Shown piece after piece: positions 16,224 to 29,982 of a DNA stretch of 64,000 bases. Position 1 is the first letter of the stretch. Each line of letters begins with the position of its first letter. Source of the stretch: Vibrio albus (lineage in GTDB: Bacteria > Pseudomonadota > Gammaproteobacteria > Enterobacterales > Vibrionaceae); contig NZ_QFWT01000001.1 in NCBI RefSeq assembly GCF_003144035.1, forward strand, positions 434,001 to 498,000, written 5' to 3'. A program made the translations under genes and the position numbers. The notes beneath the pieces are model-generated. The model worked only from the letters and a program-made list of their open reading frames with translations, made no database searches and was not told where the DNA came from.

Positions 16224-17738
16224 TTACGCCCCTTCGTTATACAACTCCAGGTTGGCCAGATCCTGCTGGATATCTTTCTGCAGCTTGGCATCATCGCTTC
16301 TTAGTGACTCAAGAAAATCCAGATAGCTCTGATCAATATCACCGGTCACATACTCGCCGTTAAACACAGAGGTTTCAAACTGAGTGATAGACTGGTTACC
16401 CAAGCCTACTGCGGCTACCAAATCTTCCAGAGACTGATAAATCAAGGCATCAGCACCAATCATTTTCGCGATTTCATCCGAATCACGGCCATGGGCAATA
16501 AGCTCATTTGCACTTGGCATATCAATGCCGTATACGTTAGGGAAACGAATCTCCGGAGCGGCCGACACCATATACACATTCTTCGCGCCAGCTTCACGCG
16601 CCATCTCAATAATCTGCTCTGATGTAGTACCGCGTACAATGGAATCATCAACCAGGAGTACGTTTTTATCTTTAAATTCAGAACGGATCGCATTCAGCTT
16701 ACGACGTACCGATTTTCTGCGCATCTGCTGACCAGGCATAATAAAGGTACGGCCTACATAGCGGTTTTTCACAAAACCCTGACGATATGGCAGGTTAATT
16801 TTCTGTGCAATTTCCAGTGCGATATCACAAGACGTTTCAGGAATTGGGATCACCACATCAATATTGAGATCCGACCAATCGCTCAGGATTTTTTCACCCA
16901 GCTTTTTACCCATTTCAACGCGAGCGCTGTAAACAGAAATCTTATCGATAAACGAGTCTGGACGAGCAAAGTAAACGTATTCAAAAATACAAGGGTTACT
17001 GGCTGGATTATCAGCACACTGGAGTGTGTGTAGTTCACCGTCAAAGGTCGCGTATACGGCCTCACCGGGCGCAACGTCACGCATAAAATCAAAACCGATG
17101 GCGTCCAGTGCAACAGATTCTGAAGCAACCATGTATTCTGTTCCCTGTTCAGTCTCACGTTTACCCAGGCACAAAGGACGAATACCATGCGGGTCACGGA
17201 AAGCGATCATACCATGGCCGATGATCATCGCAGCTACAGCATAGGCTCCACGAATAGTACGGTGAACATTCGCTACCGCTCTGAATACATCTTCAGCCGT
17301 AACATTGCCTTTTACCGTATCAATTTCATGCGCAAGAACATTCAGCAGCACTTCAGAATCCGATGTCGTGTTGATATGACGACGATCTTTTTCAAATAGT
17401 TTCTCTCTGACTTCGTGAGCATTGGTCAGGTTACCGTTATGCGCCAGAGTAATACCAAACGGAGAGTTTACATAGAAAGGCTGCGCTTCAGAGGCACTTG
17501 AACTACCTGCAGTTGGATAACGAACATGCCCAATACCTACATTACCCTGTAAGCGTTGCATGTGTTTTGCTTCAAAAACATCTTTAACCAAACCATTCGC
17601 CTTACGCAGACGAAAACGATTGCTTTCTATGGTAACAATACCCGCGGCATCCTGGCCACGATGCTGCAAAACCGTCAACGCATCATAAATTGACTGGTTC
17701 ACCATCGTCTTACCCACGATTCCAACAATACCACACAT
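16224..17738 (-). CDS. purF: Amidophosphoribosyltransferase
   Basis: A 504-residue enzyme of the first step of purine synthesis, making phosphoribosylamine from PRPP and glutamine. The N-terminal Ntn glutaminase starts with the nucleophile Cys2 (MCGIVGIVG). The PRPP loop [18 protein letters not shown] is in the C-terminal transferase half. There is no propeptide, as in E. coli. It follows cvpA by 30 bases and shares the PurR-controlled promoter region upstream of cvpA. Confidence 0.99.
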   Translation of the reverse strand: MCGIVGIVGKTMVNQSIYDALTVLQHRGQDAAGIVTIESNRFRLRKANGLVKDVFEAKHMQRLQGNVGIGHVRYPTAGSSSASEAQPFYVNSPFGITLAHNGNLTNAHEVREKLFEKDRRHINTTSDSEVLLNVLAHEIDTVKGNVTAEDVFRAVANVHRTIRGAYAVAAMIIGHGMIAFRDPHGIRPLCLGKRETEQGTEYMVASESVALDAIGFDFMRDVAPGEAVYATFDGELHTLQCADNPASNPCIFEYVYFARPDSFIDKISVYSARVEMGKKLGEKILSDWSDLNIDVVIPIPETSCDIALEIAQKINLPYRQGFVKNRYVGRTFIMPGQQMRRKSVRRKLNAIRSEFKDKNVLLVDDSIVRGTTSEQIIEMAREAGAKNVYMVSAAPEIRFPNVYGIDMPSANELIAHGRDSDEIAKMIGADALIYQSLEDLVAAVGLGNQSITQFETSVFNGEYVTGDIDQSYLDFLESLRSDDAKLQKDIQQDLANLELYNEGA

Positions 17739-17768
17739 GTCCTAATCCTCGATTTACAAAAACTGGCA

Positions 17769-18260
17769 CTACACAGTGCCAGCTAGAAAACTTGATGTCT
17801 CTTGAAGGTGTTCAAAAAACGGCGCGATGATACGACTAAATTCAGGTATCAGACGCGACTGTGCCCACCAGTCAGAGTTTGGGAATGCGGTAAACGCATC
17901 CATGAAAAACAGCACAGCAGAAACAATCAGTACACCGCGCAGCGCGCCAAATACGGCCCCCAGTACCCTGTCTGTTCCCGATAATCCTGTTTTCTGCACC
18001 AGTTGAGCAACAACATAGTTGACGATAGCACCAACTATCAGTGTCGTAACAAAAAGTGCACCTATCGCCGCCGCATTACGGAATAACTCGTCGTCGATAT
18101 TGGTAAAATATACTGCCAATTTCTTGTAGTACTGGCTGGAGATAAAAAATGCCCCAAACCAAATCACCAGAGATAATGCTTCTTTTACAAAGCCCCGAGT
18201 AATGCTGATCAAAGCCGACAGGCCTATTACCCCTAAAATGACATAATCAATCCAAATCAT
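17769..18260 (-). CDS. cvpA: CvpA family inner-membrane protein
   Basis: A 163-residue membrane protein with about four hydrophobic segments (IDYVILGVIGLSALI, LVIWFGAFFISS, IGALFVTTLIVGAIVNYVVA, GVLIVSAVLFFMDAF). It is the CvpA protein required for colicin V production in E. coli; its normal role is unclear. It sits just upstream of purF as in most Gammaproteobacteria. A PurR operator precedes it. Confidence 0.95.
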   Translation of the reverse strand: MIWIDYVILGVIGLSALISITRGFVKEALSLVIWFGAFFISSQYYKKLAVYFTNIDDELFRNAAAIGALFVTTLIVGAIVNYVVAQLVQKTGLSGTDRVLGAVFGALRGVLIVSAVLFFMDAFTAFPNSDWWAQSRLIPEFSRIIAPFFEHLQETSSFLAGTV

Positions 18261-18306
18261 ATTCTGTACATCTTAAGTTGCGCGCATTTTAACAGAAAAA
18301 ATCGCG

Positions 18307-18322
18307 ACGCAAACGTTTTCTT
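18307..18322 (-). promoter_or_regulatory. PurR operator upstream of cvpA-purF
   Basis: ACGCAAACGTTTTCTT matches the E. coli PurR consensus ACGCAAACGTTTNCNT at every fixed position. It lies 47 bases upstream of the cvpA start and overlaps the stop codon of dedD. E. coli cvpA-purF is repressed by PurR with hypoxanthine or guanine at an equivalent site. Confidence 0.85.
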
Positions 18323-18857
18323 ATGGGTTAAGCGGTCTAAATTTCATCAGTTGACCCTGAGAGCCAGTGATTTCCTTTAGTTCTTTTATTTGTTTTTCAA
18401 GCTTTTCCTTGGAAGTATCCGGGCCGACAATCACACGGGTAAATTCCCCCTCTTTTTTTCTATGAGCCTGGTAACCCCTCTTTTGCAGATCGCCAACCAG
18501 CGTTTTTGCGTTCTCTGCGTTTTTCAGAGCCATGAGCTGAATGATCCAGGCACTGTCCTGATACTGATTTTTTTCCGCCACAGGCTGAACACTCACGTTA
18601 ACAGTATCACGAGTCGGTTCGGAAGCTTCCGGCTCTGTGACGGCTACCGGGCTCTCAGGAAGTGCGGTTTGCACTTCCACCGGTTCAAGCACCTCGAAAG
18701 TTTCCATGTCTGTTTTCAACGCAGGTTTAATCGGTATGGCCGCAAACTCTTCTTTATAGTGCTTCTTTTCACCATCGAGAATATCGGGCAAAACGATGAC
18801 CCCTGCCGCAGCCAGAATAATGGTTCCCACCAGCCGGCTCTGAAACTTACTTGCCAC
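18321..18857 (-). CDS. dedD: SPOR domain cell-division protein DedD
   Basis: A 178-residue bitopic membrane protein: a membrane segment at about residues 9-27 (LVGTIILAAAGVIVLPDIL), a Glu/Pro-rich linker and a C-terminal SPOR domain (about 100-178, WIIQLMALKNAENAKTLV onwards). The SPOR domain binds denuded septal peptidoglycan. The frame runs back to 18914, but GTG at 18857 with AAGGAG upstream gives the usual MASKFQSRLVGT start, overlapping the end of folC by 11 bases. The order folC-dedD-cvpA-purF is standard. Confidence 0.92.
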   Translation of the reverse strand: MASKFQSRLVGTIILAAAGVIVLPDILDGEKKHYKEEFAAIPIKPALKTDMETFEVLEPVEVQTALPESPVAVTEPEASEPTRDTVNVSVQPVAEKNQYQDSAWIIQLMALKNAENAKTLVGDLQKRGYQAHRKKEGEFTRVIVGPDTSKEKLEKQIKELKEITGSQGQLMKFRPLNP

Positions 18858-20133
18858 CAGAACTAGAACTCCTTTGTAACTGTAAATAAACCAGAACATC
18901 TGAAACGGTAACAAATGATCCGGCTACAATGATGACATCGTCTTTCGCCACTTTTGTTAACGCATATTTAAAACCGTGGGTAGGTGTTGAAAAGGTTTTC
19001 AGCTTGTTACCAGCGGGTAATGCTTCGGAAAGCAATTCAGCACTTGCCGCTCTGGGACCGGAAAGGGAACACGGATACCAGCAGGAAACGACATTCGACA
19101 ATTCTTTTATTGTCCCCGGAATATCTTTATCTTCCAACATGCCCAGAACACAATGAATCTTTCTATCCGGATAACATTGCTGAATTCGCTTCGCCAGATA
19201 AGCGGCCGAATGAGGATTATGAGCCACATCCAGAATCACACAAGGCGAATGGGATACTTTCTGCATCCGTCCGGCCAGCTTAGCATTCTTAAGCCCATTC
19301 ACGATATTAACATCACTGATGTCCAGCCCTGACACGCCCAAGGCCATCAATGCCGTTGCTGCATTAGGCAGAGGCAAAGAAGGGACAGGAAGGTCGCTCA
19401 GGTCAAACGGACCACTTTTCCAGTTCCAGATATCGCCGACCTGCTCATACTGAAATTGATAGTCTACCTGATACAGGTTAGCACCAATTTCATCAGCATA
19501 CGCGGCGATGGTGTAAGGCGCATCCGGCTGCCCGCATATTGCAGGCTTACCGGCACGGAAAATACCGGCTTTCTCCTGAGCGATGACGTTAATATCGTCA
19601 CCTAACCAGTCCACATGATCTTTGGCAATACTGGTCACTACAGCCACATCATGCTCCAGAATATTGGTCGCATCCAGACGACCACCAAGACCGACCTCAA
19701 GCAGAATCACATCGACTTGCTCAGTTTCAAACAGGCGCAGTGCCGCAAGTGTACCGAATTCAAAAAAACTCAGACTGGTGTCTGCTCTGTGCTCTTCAAT
19801 ATAGGCAAAAGCCTCGGTGTGTTTACTGTCCGGCAGAGGATGACCATTGATGCGCACACGCTCGTTATAGCGAATCAGGTGAGGAGAACTATACACACCG
19901 ACTGAATATCCCGCATCCAGCAATATGGATTCCAGGAGAGCACAGGTTGATCCTTTGCCATTGGTTCCGGCCACTGTGATCACTTTGGCCTGTGGATGAA
20001 GAAGATGGGCTTGCTCAGCGACCTGCTGAACTCTTTCCAGTCCTAAATCAATAGCACTGGTATGAATATTTTCTAAATAATCAAGCCACATCGCTAGAGA
20101 AGATGTGGCTTGAGGGATAGTTTGCTGACTCAT
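18847..20133 (-). CDS. folC: Folylpolyglutamate/dihydrofolate synthase
   Basis: A 428-residue bifunctional ligase that adds glutamate to dihydropteroate and to folates, using ATP. The P-loop VAGTNGKGSTCALLES is at about residues 55-70, followed by SVGVYSSPHLIRYNERVRI, the family signature, and a Mur-ligase type central domain. It lies 36 bases after accD and overlaps dedD by 11 bases. It is part of the accD-folC-dedD-cvpA-purF block. Confidence 0.98.
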   Translation of the reverse strand: MSQQTIPQATSSLAMWLDYLENIHTSAIDLGLERVQQVAEQAHLLHPQAKVITVAGTNGKGSTCALLESILLDAGYSVGVYSSPHLIRYNERVRINGHPLPDSKHTEAFAYIEEHRADTSLSFFEFGTLAALRLFETEQVDVILLEVGLGGRLDATNILEHDVAVVTSIAKDHVDWLGDDINVIAQEKAGIFRAGKPAICGQPDAPYTIAAYADEIGANLYQVDYQFQYEQVGDIWNWKSGPFDLSDLPVPSLPLPNAATALMALGVSGLDISDVNIVNGLKNAKLAGRMQKVSHSPCVILDVAHNPHSAAYLAKRIQQCYPDRKIHCVLGMLEDKDIPGTIKELSNVVSCWYPCSLSGPRAASAELLSEALPAGNKLKTFSTPTHGFKYALTKVAKDDVIIVAGSFVTVSDVLVYLQLQRSSSSGGK

Positions 20134-20169
20134 TGAACTCTACTAAAGTATGATTTGCTAATGAGTACT

Positions 20170-21111
20170 TTACTCTTTTTCCTGATCTTTCGCGACAGGT
20201 ACTTTATACCCAATCTCTTTCACTTCCTCTGGTGCATCGTCAACAGAGACCACCAAAGGAGAGGTGTAGTGCGTCAGTTTAGCAACCAGGCTGCCAACGC
20301 GCTGACGCATCTCGCGACGATCAACGATCATATCAATCGCACCGTGCTCCAGCAGGAACTCACTGCGCTGGAAGCCTTCCGGAAGATCTTCGCGTACAGT
20401 CTGCTCAATAACACGGCGACCAGCAAACCCGATCAGGGCATTCGGTTCACCGATATTGATATCACCCAGCATAGCCAGACTCGCAGAAACACCACCCATT
20501 GTCGGATCAGTCATGACAGAAATAAATGGCAGGCCTTTCTCTGACAGGCGCTCAAGAGCCGCACTGGTTTTGGCCATCTGCATCAGAGACATTAATGCCT
20601 CCTGCATACGGGCACCACCACTGGCTGAAAAACAGACTAGGCCGCAGTTGTTTTCCATCGCCGCTTCAACAGCGCGTACAAAACGGGCACCAACCACAGA
20701 ACCCATTGACCCCCCCATAAAGGAGAATTCAAAAGCACACGCGACTAAAGGCATACCTAATAGTTCACCTTTCATCACGATAAGAGCATCTTTCTCACCA
20801 CTGTTCTTCTGAGCAGCGGACAAACGATCTTTATAACGCTTGGAGTCCTTAAATTTCAGTTTATCCTGCGGCTCAAGCTCATTAGCCAGCTCTACCCGGT
20901 TATTTTCATCAAGGAATGTTTCCAGACGACGACGAGCCTTCATCCGCATGTGATGGTTACATTTCGGACAAACCTCCAGATTACGTTCCAGTTCTGCGTG
21001 ATACAGTACCTGTTCACAAGATGTGCACTTCGTCCATACCCCTTCAGGGATTGATGCTTTACGAGAAGTAACGATGCTGCTTTTGTTTAAAATTTTCTCA
21101 AGCCAACTCAT
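20170..21111 (-). CDS. accD: Acetyl-CoA carboxylase carboxyltransferase subunit beta
   Basis: A 313-residue subunit that, with AccA, transfers the carboxyl group from biotin to acetyl-CoA to make malonyl-CoA. The N-terminal zinc ribbon has Cys29, Cys32, Cys48 and Cys51. The oxyanion-hole region [13 protein letters not shown] is intact. The frame extends to 21144, but ATG at 21111 gives the conserved MSWLEKIL start. The gene opens the accD-folC-dedD-cvpA-purF series; the 199 bases upstream carry no recognised element. Confidence 0.98.
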   Translation of the reverse strand: MSWLEKILNKSSIVTSRKASIPEGVWTKCTSCEQVLYHAELERNLEVCPKCNHHMRMKARRRLETFLDENNRVELANELEPQDKLKFKDSKRYKDRLSAAQKNSGEKDALIVMKGELLGMPLVACAFEFSFMGGSMGSVVGARFVRAVEAAMENNCGLVCFSASGGARMQEALMSLMQMAKTSAALERLSEKGLPFISVMTDPTMGGVSASLAMLGDINIGEPNALIGFAGRRVIEQTVREDLPEGFQRSEFLLEHGAIDMIVDRREMRQRVGSLVAKLTHYTSPLVVSVDDAPEEVKEIGYKVPVAKDQEKE

Positions 21112-21310
21112 GGAAGACCTTTTTCTCTGATGTTCTCCCGCCACATGGCGAAAGATATAAAATTCAATAAAATGCGGACGGATTAAATCACAGATTGCGC
21201 TTTCTGTGGATCAAAAACTGGTTGTACCTATCCGTAATACCGTTTAATAACCCAATAAACTATCAATTTTGGATACCAGTTAACACCGATAGTTCCGTTA
21301 TTTTCGATAT

Positions 21311-22105
21311 TTAGCTCAATTCGTCCGGTAAAAACAATGGTCCCAAAGGAACAACCGGCAAGCCAAATTCGTCAGGATAGTCCACATCAACCAGGTACAG
21401 TCCTTCTGCTTTTGCCGTTGCTCCGGCCAGCTTCCGGTCTTTTGCCCCCAGTAGCCACTGGATCCACTCCGGTTCCTGATCACCTTTTCCTACGGCTATA
21501 AGACTGCCGGCAATATTGCGCACCATATGATGCACAAAGGCATTCGCCTTGATATCAATCACAACATAATGACCGTGGCGGGTCACATTCAAGTGCATAA
21601 TATTCCGCCATGGACTGCGTGACTGACAGTGAACCGCCCGGAAAGAGGTAAAATCATTTTCTCCTAACAAATATTGGCCAGCCTGATGCATTCTGTCGGC
21701 ATCCAACTCATTATGATAATGACTGACCCCGGAAGACAAAATTCCCGGCCGGTAGGCATGGTTAAATATAATATAGCGATAGCGACGTGCTGTTGCACTA
21801 AAACGAGCGTGAAACGCCTCCGGAACCTCTTTAGCCCAGCGAACCGCAATATCTTTAGGAAGATTAGCATTTACGCCCATAGTCCACGCGACCATTTTTC
21901 GGCTGGCACTGGTCTCAAAATGAACGACTTGCCCCGTACCGTGAACCCCGGCATCGGTCCGTCCCGCACACTGCACTTCAACCGGACCATTAGCAACAAC
22001 AGAAAGCGCTTTTTCCAGCTCCTGCTGAACACTATTGGCATGTTTTTGTCTCTGCCAACCGGAATAATGCGTTCCGTTATATTCGACACCTAATGCAACA
22101 CGCAT
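21311..22105 (-). CDS. truA: tRNA pseudouridine(38-40) synthase TruA
   Basis: A 264-residue pseudouridine synthase that modifies positions 38-40 of the tRNA anticodon arm. The catalytic Asp51 is in [18 protein letters not shown]. The family motifs RRYRYIIFN and [13 protein letters not shown] are present. It lies downstream of hubP/fimV, as in many vibrios and Pseudomonas, but a terminator intervenes. Length is usual. Confidence 0.98.
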   Translation of the reverse strand: MRVALGVEYNGTHYSGWQRQKHANSVQQELEKALSVVANGPVEVQCAGRTDAGVHGTGQVVHFETSASRKMVAWTMGVNANLPKDIAVRWAKEVPEAFHARFSATARRYRYIIFNHAYRPGILSSGVSHYHNELDADRMHQAGQYLLGENDFTSFRAVHCQSRSPWRNIMHLNVTRHGHYVVIDIKANAFVHHMVRNIAGSLIAVGKGDQEPEWIQWLLGAKDRKLAGATAKAEGLYLVDVDYPDEFGLPVVPLGPLFLPDELS

Positions 22106-22159
22106 GCTAATTTACCACTTAATCTGAAAAACGGGCACGAGTATATACCTAACCGGCTT

Positions 22160-22190
22160 TCTAAAACAAACCCCGGCGTGACTGCCGGGG
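22160..22190 (-). terminator. Terminator of hubP/fimV
   Basis: CCCCGGC (22171-22177) and GCCGGGG (22184-22190) pair around GTGACT, followed on the - strand by TTTGTTTTAG. It lies between the hubP stop (22250) and truA. Confidence 0.8.
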
Positions 22191-22249
22191 CCTGATAAAC
22201 GGGTCAAGTATTACTATTCATCCGTATATGATGACGGATTCGTCAACCA

Positions 22250-26185
<3,936 letters not shown>

Positions 26186-26315
26186 ATAAGGCCCGGCTTT
26201 TGCTGTCTGATAAAAACTTTAGATCTGCTAAATATATCGGATAACTATAAGAAAACTATAGGATGCAAATAAAAAAACTGCATCTGTATCTACATTATTT
26301 AATTTTTAGAACAAT

Positions 26316-26337
26316 AAAGCCCCATAAAAGGGGCCTT
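26316..26337 (-). terminator. Terminator of pdxB-asd
   Basis: AAGCCCC and GGGGCTT-type arms pair around ATAAAA at 26317-26337, followed by TTATTGTTCTAAAAATT on the - strand. It lies just after the asd stop and separates it from hubP. Confidence 0.75.
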
Positions 26338-26347
26338 ATTGAGTGAG

Positions 26348-27361
26348 TTAGAAATAATCCCGGATGAGTACTTCCGCGATTTGAACGGCATTCGTGGCAG
26401 CACCTTTACGCACATTATCCGCGACCACCCAAAGGTCAATTCCGCTATGGTGGCTGATATCATTGCGGATCCGACCTACCATCACATGGTCTTTTCCACC
26501 AGCATCACGTACCTGTGTTGGAAAATCTTCCCCATGGAAAACTTCAATGCCGTCTGTCTGCTCCAGTAACTGTGTTACCTGCTCTGCATCAATCGGAGCA
26601 CGCGTTTCCAGGTGTACGGACTCCGCATGACCATAAAATACCGGCACCCGCACACAGGTCGGATTCACCGCTATAGAAGCATCATTGAAGATTTTTTGGG
26701 TTTCCCAAACCATCTTCATCTCTTCTTTGGTATAACCGTTATCCATAAAGGTATCGATTTGAGGAATACAGTTAAATGCAATCTGCTGGCTAAAGGCTTC
26801 CGGTTCTGCTGGCATACCATTCAACAGTTTCGCTGTCTGTCCCGCTAACTCATCAATGCCTTTCTTACCAGCACCCGCAACAGACTGATACGTTGACACA
26901 TTAATGCGGTCAATGCCCACTGCATCATGAATTGGTTTGAGTGCCACCAGCATCTGGATGGTTGAACAGTTCGGGTTTGCAATGATGTTGCGGTTGCGGA
27001 ATTCCGCGATAGCTTCCGGGTTTACTTCCGGAACCACCAGCGGCACATCATATTCGTAGCGGAACTGAGAAGAGTTATCTATCACCACCACACCTTCATC
27101 TGCCGCGATCGGAGCCCACTTTTCGGATAGCTCACCACCGGCTGAGAACAGAGCAATGTGCACCTGCGACCAGTCGAAATCTTCCACATTTTGTACGCGA
27201 ACCGTTTTTCCGTTGAACCGGTAGGTTTTCCCCTCGCTGCGTTCACTGGCAAGCAGATACAGTTCTCCGACCGGAAACTCTCTCTCTTGCAGCACCTCTA
27301 CCATGGTTTCTCCGACAGCACCTGTCGCACCAAATACCGCAACGTTAAACTTTTGGCTCAT
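26348..27361 (-). CDS. asd: Aspartate-semialdehyde dehydrogenase (short type)
   Basis: A 337-residue NADPH-dependent enzyme that reduces aspartyl phosphate to the semialdehyde, feeding lysine, threonine, methionine and diaminopimelate synthesis. It has the dinucleotide motif GATGAVGETM (residues 11-20) and the catalytic Cys132 (NPNCSTIQM). Its length and motifs fit the shorter type, which in vibrios is often a second copy beside pdxB in addition to the E. coli-like enzyme of about 370 residues. It is adjacent to pdxB with no gap, so they are probably cotranscribed. Confidence 0.96.
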   Translation of the reverse strand: MSQKFNVAVFGATGAVGETMVEVLQEREFPVGELYLLASERSEGKTYRFNGKTVRVQNVEDFDWSQVHIALFSAGGELSEKWAPIAADEGVVVIDNSSQFRYEYDVPLVVPEVNPEAIAEFRNRNIIANPNCSTIQMLVALKPIHDAVGIDRINVSTYQSVAGAGKKGIDELAGQTAKLLNGMPAEPEAFSQQIAFNCIPQIDTFMDNGYTKEEMKMVWETQKIFNDASIAVNPTCVRVPVFYGHAESVHLETRAPIDAEQVTQLLEQTDGIEVFHGEDFPTQVRDAGGKDHVMVGRIRNDISHHSGIDLWVVADNVRKGAATNAVQIAEVLIRDYF

Positions 27362-28492
27362 CTATTTCACCTCAATCTGAAAACCTAATTCAGCCAGTGG
27401 CTGTAAATTGCATTCTGAATTACCTGTCAGACAGACCGCGCTATATTCGCGTCTGTCCCAGTAATCTTTACGCATTTTGTCAAACGCCCCTGCCGGGCCT
27501 ATCAGCCGACGGAACTGGGCGTCGTCTTTGCGCACATCATAAATCAACTGGATAAGATTGTGCAGTGTTGCTTCGTCCCATGCCCGTTCTAGTCTGACCT
27601 GAGGAACGGGTGCAACGGGAAGCAACTCGCTGGCTTCTGCTCTCTGCTCTCTGCCCAGAAACGCACAAAAAGCATTAAAAATCATGGTTGTACCCCGTGC
27701 TTTACCTTCTAGACCATACCCGGCAATATGCGGAGTGGCAAAGCTCAGTAAAGGCAGCAGCTCCATATCCACGACCGGTTCTTCCTCAAACACATCAAGT
27801 GCAGCGCAGAAACCATCGTTCTGCTGCAGACGAGCCTTAAGTGCCTGATTGTCAACCACCGGACCGCGGGCTGCATTAATCAGGATTTGATCAGCTCTTA
27901 ATGCATTCAGTCGCGATTCATCGAGCAAATGATGAGTAGGAAAGTCACTCTCGCAAGTGATTGGCGTATGCAGGGTAATCACATCGGACTGTTTTAGCAG
28001 ACTGTCCAGTGGAGTAAACTGACGCGGATCACCAGCTTGCTCTTTTGGCGGATCATTCAGCAGTACCTTGATTCCTATCCCTTTCAGGCATCGTTCCAGA
28101 TAAGAACCCACCTGCCCGGCACCAATAATACCCACCGTCTTTTCAAACACGGAAAAGCCGTGCTGCTGTGCCAGCACCATTAACACACTGAATACGTATT
28201 CAGCCACGCCCACTTTATTACAGCCCGGAGCCGCAGTAAAAAAGATGCCTTTTTCCCGCAGCAGAGTCTGATCAACATGGTCCATACCAGCGGTTGCGGT
28301 ACCAACAAATTTAAGCTTATCCGCTTTTTCCAGCAGTGCTGCGTTTACTTTTGTCACGGAGCGGATCATTAGTGCATCCACACCGACCAGGTCATCTGCC
28401 GTCAGGGTTCGGCCCTGCTTGAGGATGACTTCTCCAAGCTGGCTGAACAAACCTTCGGCATAAGGCATATTCTCGTCAATTACTATTTTCAT
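27362..28492 (-). CDS. pdxB: 4-phosphoerythronate dehydrogenase
   Basis: A 376-residue D-2-hydroxyacid dehydrogenase that oxidises 4-phosphoerythronate in pyridoxal phosphate synthesis. The NAD motif [14 protein letters not shown], the catalytic Arg in NAARGPVV, Glu in LDVFEEEP and His in [16 protein letters not shown] are all present. The C-terminal extension typical of PdxB (about 100 residues beyond the dehydrogenase core) distinguishes it from SerA. It directly precedes asd. Confidence 0.98.
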   Translation of the reverse strand: MKIVIDENMPYAEGLFSQLGEVILKQGRTLTADDLVGVDALMIRSVTKVNAALLEKADKLKFVGTATAGMDHVDQTLLREKGIFFTAAPGCNKVGVAEYVFSVLMVLAQQHGFSVFEKTVGIIGAGQVGSYLERCLKGIGIKVLLNDPPKEQAGDPRQFTPLDSLLKQSDVITLHTPITCESDFPTHHLLDESRLNALRADQILINAARGPVVDNQALKARLQQNDGFCAALDVFEEEPVVDMELLPLLSFATPHIAGYGLEGKARGTTMIFNAFCAFLGREQRAEASELLPVAPVPQVRLERAWDEATLHNLIQLIYDVRKDDAQFRRLIGPAGAFDKMRKDYWDRREYSAVCLTGNSECNLQPLAELGFQIEVK

Positions 28493-28563
28493 TTTGTTAG
28501 CTGATGTTTTTTATTTGCAAGCATTGTAGTTTTTTTACCGGAAAGATGTAAGGAGGGAATAAA

Positions 28564-28594
28564 AAAGCCCCGGCTCAAATAGGCCAGGGCTTAG
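28564..28594 (-). terminator. Terminator of fabB
   Basis: AAGCCC(C)GGCT and AGGCC(A)GGGCTT pair around CAAAT, followed on the - strand by TTTTTTATT. It is just after the fabB stop and upstream of pdxB. Confidence 0.8.
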
Positions 28595-28612
28595 CAAAGC
28601 AAATATTATCAG

Positions 28613-29824
28613 TTATGCCTGATATTTTTTGATTACCAGTGTTGCGTTAGTGCCACCGAAACCAAAGCTGTTAGACATTACGGTTGTCAGCTCCTGATCA
28701 CGACGCTCAGTCACGATATCCAGACCTTTCGCCGCTTCGTCCAGCTCGGTGATGTTGATACTTGGCGCAATAAAGCTGTGCTCAAGCATCAGCGTTGAGT
28801 AAATCGCTTCCTGCACGCCGGCTGCACCCAGAGAGTGGCCAGTCATTGCCTTAGTTGCAGAAATAGCCGGGCAATCGCCGCCGAAGATTTCCTGAATCGC
28901 CTGCAGCTCTTTACCGTCACCAACCGGTGTTGACGTACCGTGAGTGTTCACGTAATCGATCTTATCAACATTTTCCATCGCATTACGCATACAACGTACC
29001 GCACCTTCACCAGAAGGTACTGTCATGTCATAACCGTCAGACGTTGCACCGTAACCTACGATTTCACCGTAGATCTTCGCACCACGTGCCAGAGCGTGTT
29101 CCAGCTCTTCAACTACAACCATACCGCCGCCGCCAGCGATAACAAAACCATCACGGGTCGCATCGTAAGTACGCGATGCGGTTTCCGGTGTATCGTTGTA
29201 TTTAGTAGACAGTGCGCCCATCGCGTCAAACATCATGGTCTGGCTCCAGTGCAGCTCTTCACCGCCGCCCGCGAATACAACGTCTTGTTTGCCCAGTTGG
29301 ATTTGCTCAACCGCGTGGCCGATACAGTGTGCAGATGTTGCACAAGCCGAACTCATTGAGTAGTTAATACCCAGTATTTTAAACGGTGTCGCCAGACAAG
29401 CAGACACTGTTGATGACATAGTACGCGGTACCATATATGGCCCCACACGACGTACACCTTTTTCACGCATCGTATCGGTTGCGATAAGCTGGTTGTGGGC
29501 AGATGCACCACCAGAGCCAGCCACGATACCTGTACGAGGGTTAGAAACCTGATCTTCGGTCAGGCCTGCATCAGCGATAGCCTGCTCCATAGAAAGGTAA
29601 GCATAAGCAGCCGCATCACCCATAAAACGCATCTTCTTACGATCGATGTGATCAGCAGGGTTGAGTTTAACATCACCCCAAACCTGAGAACGAAGACCCA
29701 TCTCTTTAAACTGCTCTGATGCTGTGATGCCAGATTTACCCGCCTGCAGAGATGCTAACACTTCCTCTACGTTGTTACCGATGCTGGAGACAATTCCCAT
29801 GCCTGTGATAACGGCTCGTTTCAT
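28613..29824 (-). CDS. fabB: Beta-ketoacyl-ACP synthase I
   Basis: A 403-residue condensing enzyme of fatty acid elongation, needed for unsaturated fatty acids. The active-site Cys161 is in [14 protein letters not shown]. The histidines of [11 protein letters not shown] and [12 protein letters not shown] complete the triad. The sequence is KAS I-like rather than FabF-like in length and in its N-terminus [19 protein letters not shown]. It is divergent from mnmC over 158 bases. FabR or FadR control is expected; one candidate palindrome is listed separately. Confidence 0.98.
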   Translation of the reverse strand: MKRAVITGMGIVSSIGNNVEEVLASLQAGKSGITASEQFKEMGLRSQVWGDVKLNPADHIDRKKMRFMGDAAAYAYLSMEQAIADAGLTEDQVSNPRTGIVAGSGGASAHNQLIATDTMREKGVRRVGPYMVPRTMSSTVSACLATPFKILGINYSMSSACATSAHCIGHAVEQIQLGKQDVVFAGGGEELHWSQTMMFDAMGALSTKYNDTPETASRTYDATRDGFVIAGGGGMVVVEELEHALARGAKIYGEIVGYGATSDGYDMTVPSGEGAVRCMRNAMENVDKIDYVNTHGTSTPVGDGKELQAIQEIFGGDCPAISATKAMTGHSLGAAGVQEAIYSTLMLEHSFIAPSINITELDEAAKGLDIVTERRDQELTTVMSNSFGFGGTNATLVIKKYQA

Positions 29825-29872
29825 GTTACTTTCCTATCAATCTGTTAAAACTGCTAAATAATAACGAAGATA

Positions 29873-29890
29873 CTGACGACAAGTGGTCAG
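29873..29890. promoter_or_regulatory. Candidate operator between fabB and mnmC
   Basis: CTGACGACAAGTGGTCAG is an imperfect palindrome, 7 of 9 pairs matching. It lies 49 bases upstream of fabB. E. coli fabB is controlled by FadR and FabR, whose sites are palindromes of this size. Which, if either, binds here cannot be told. Confidence 0.3.
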
Positions 29891-29982
29891 CTTTCCCCAA
29901 TCATTAGCACATTCCTGAACAAAGAAGTACAATCCCGTAAAATTAAATCGGCCCTTAGGCTACAAGCAATTACAGAATCATT

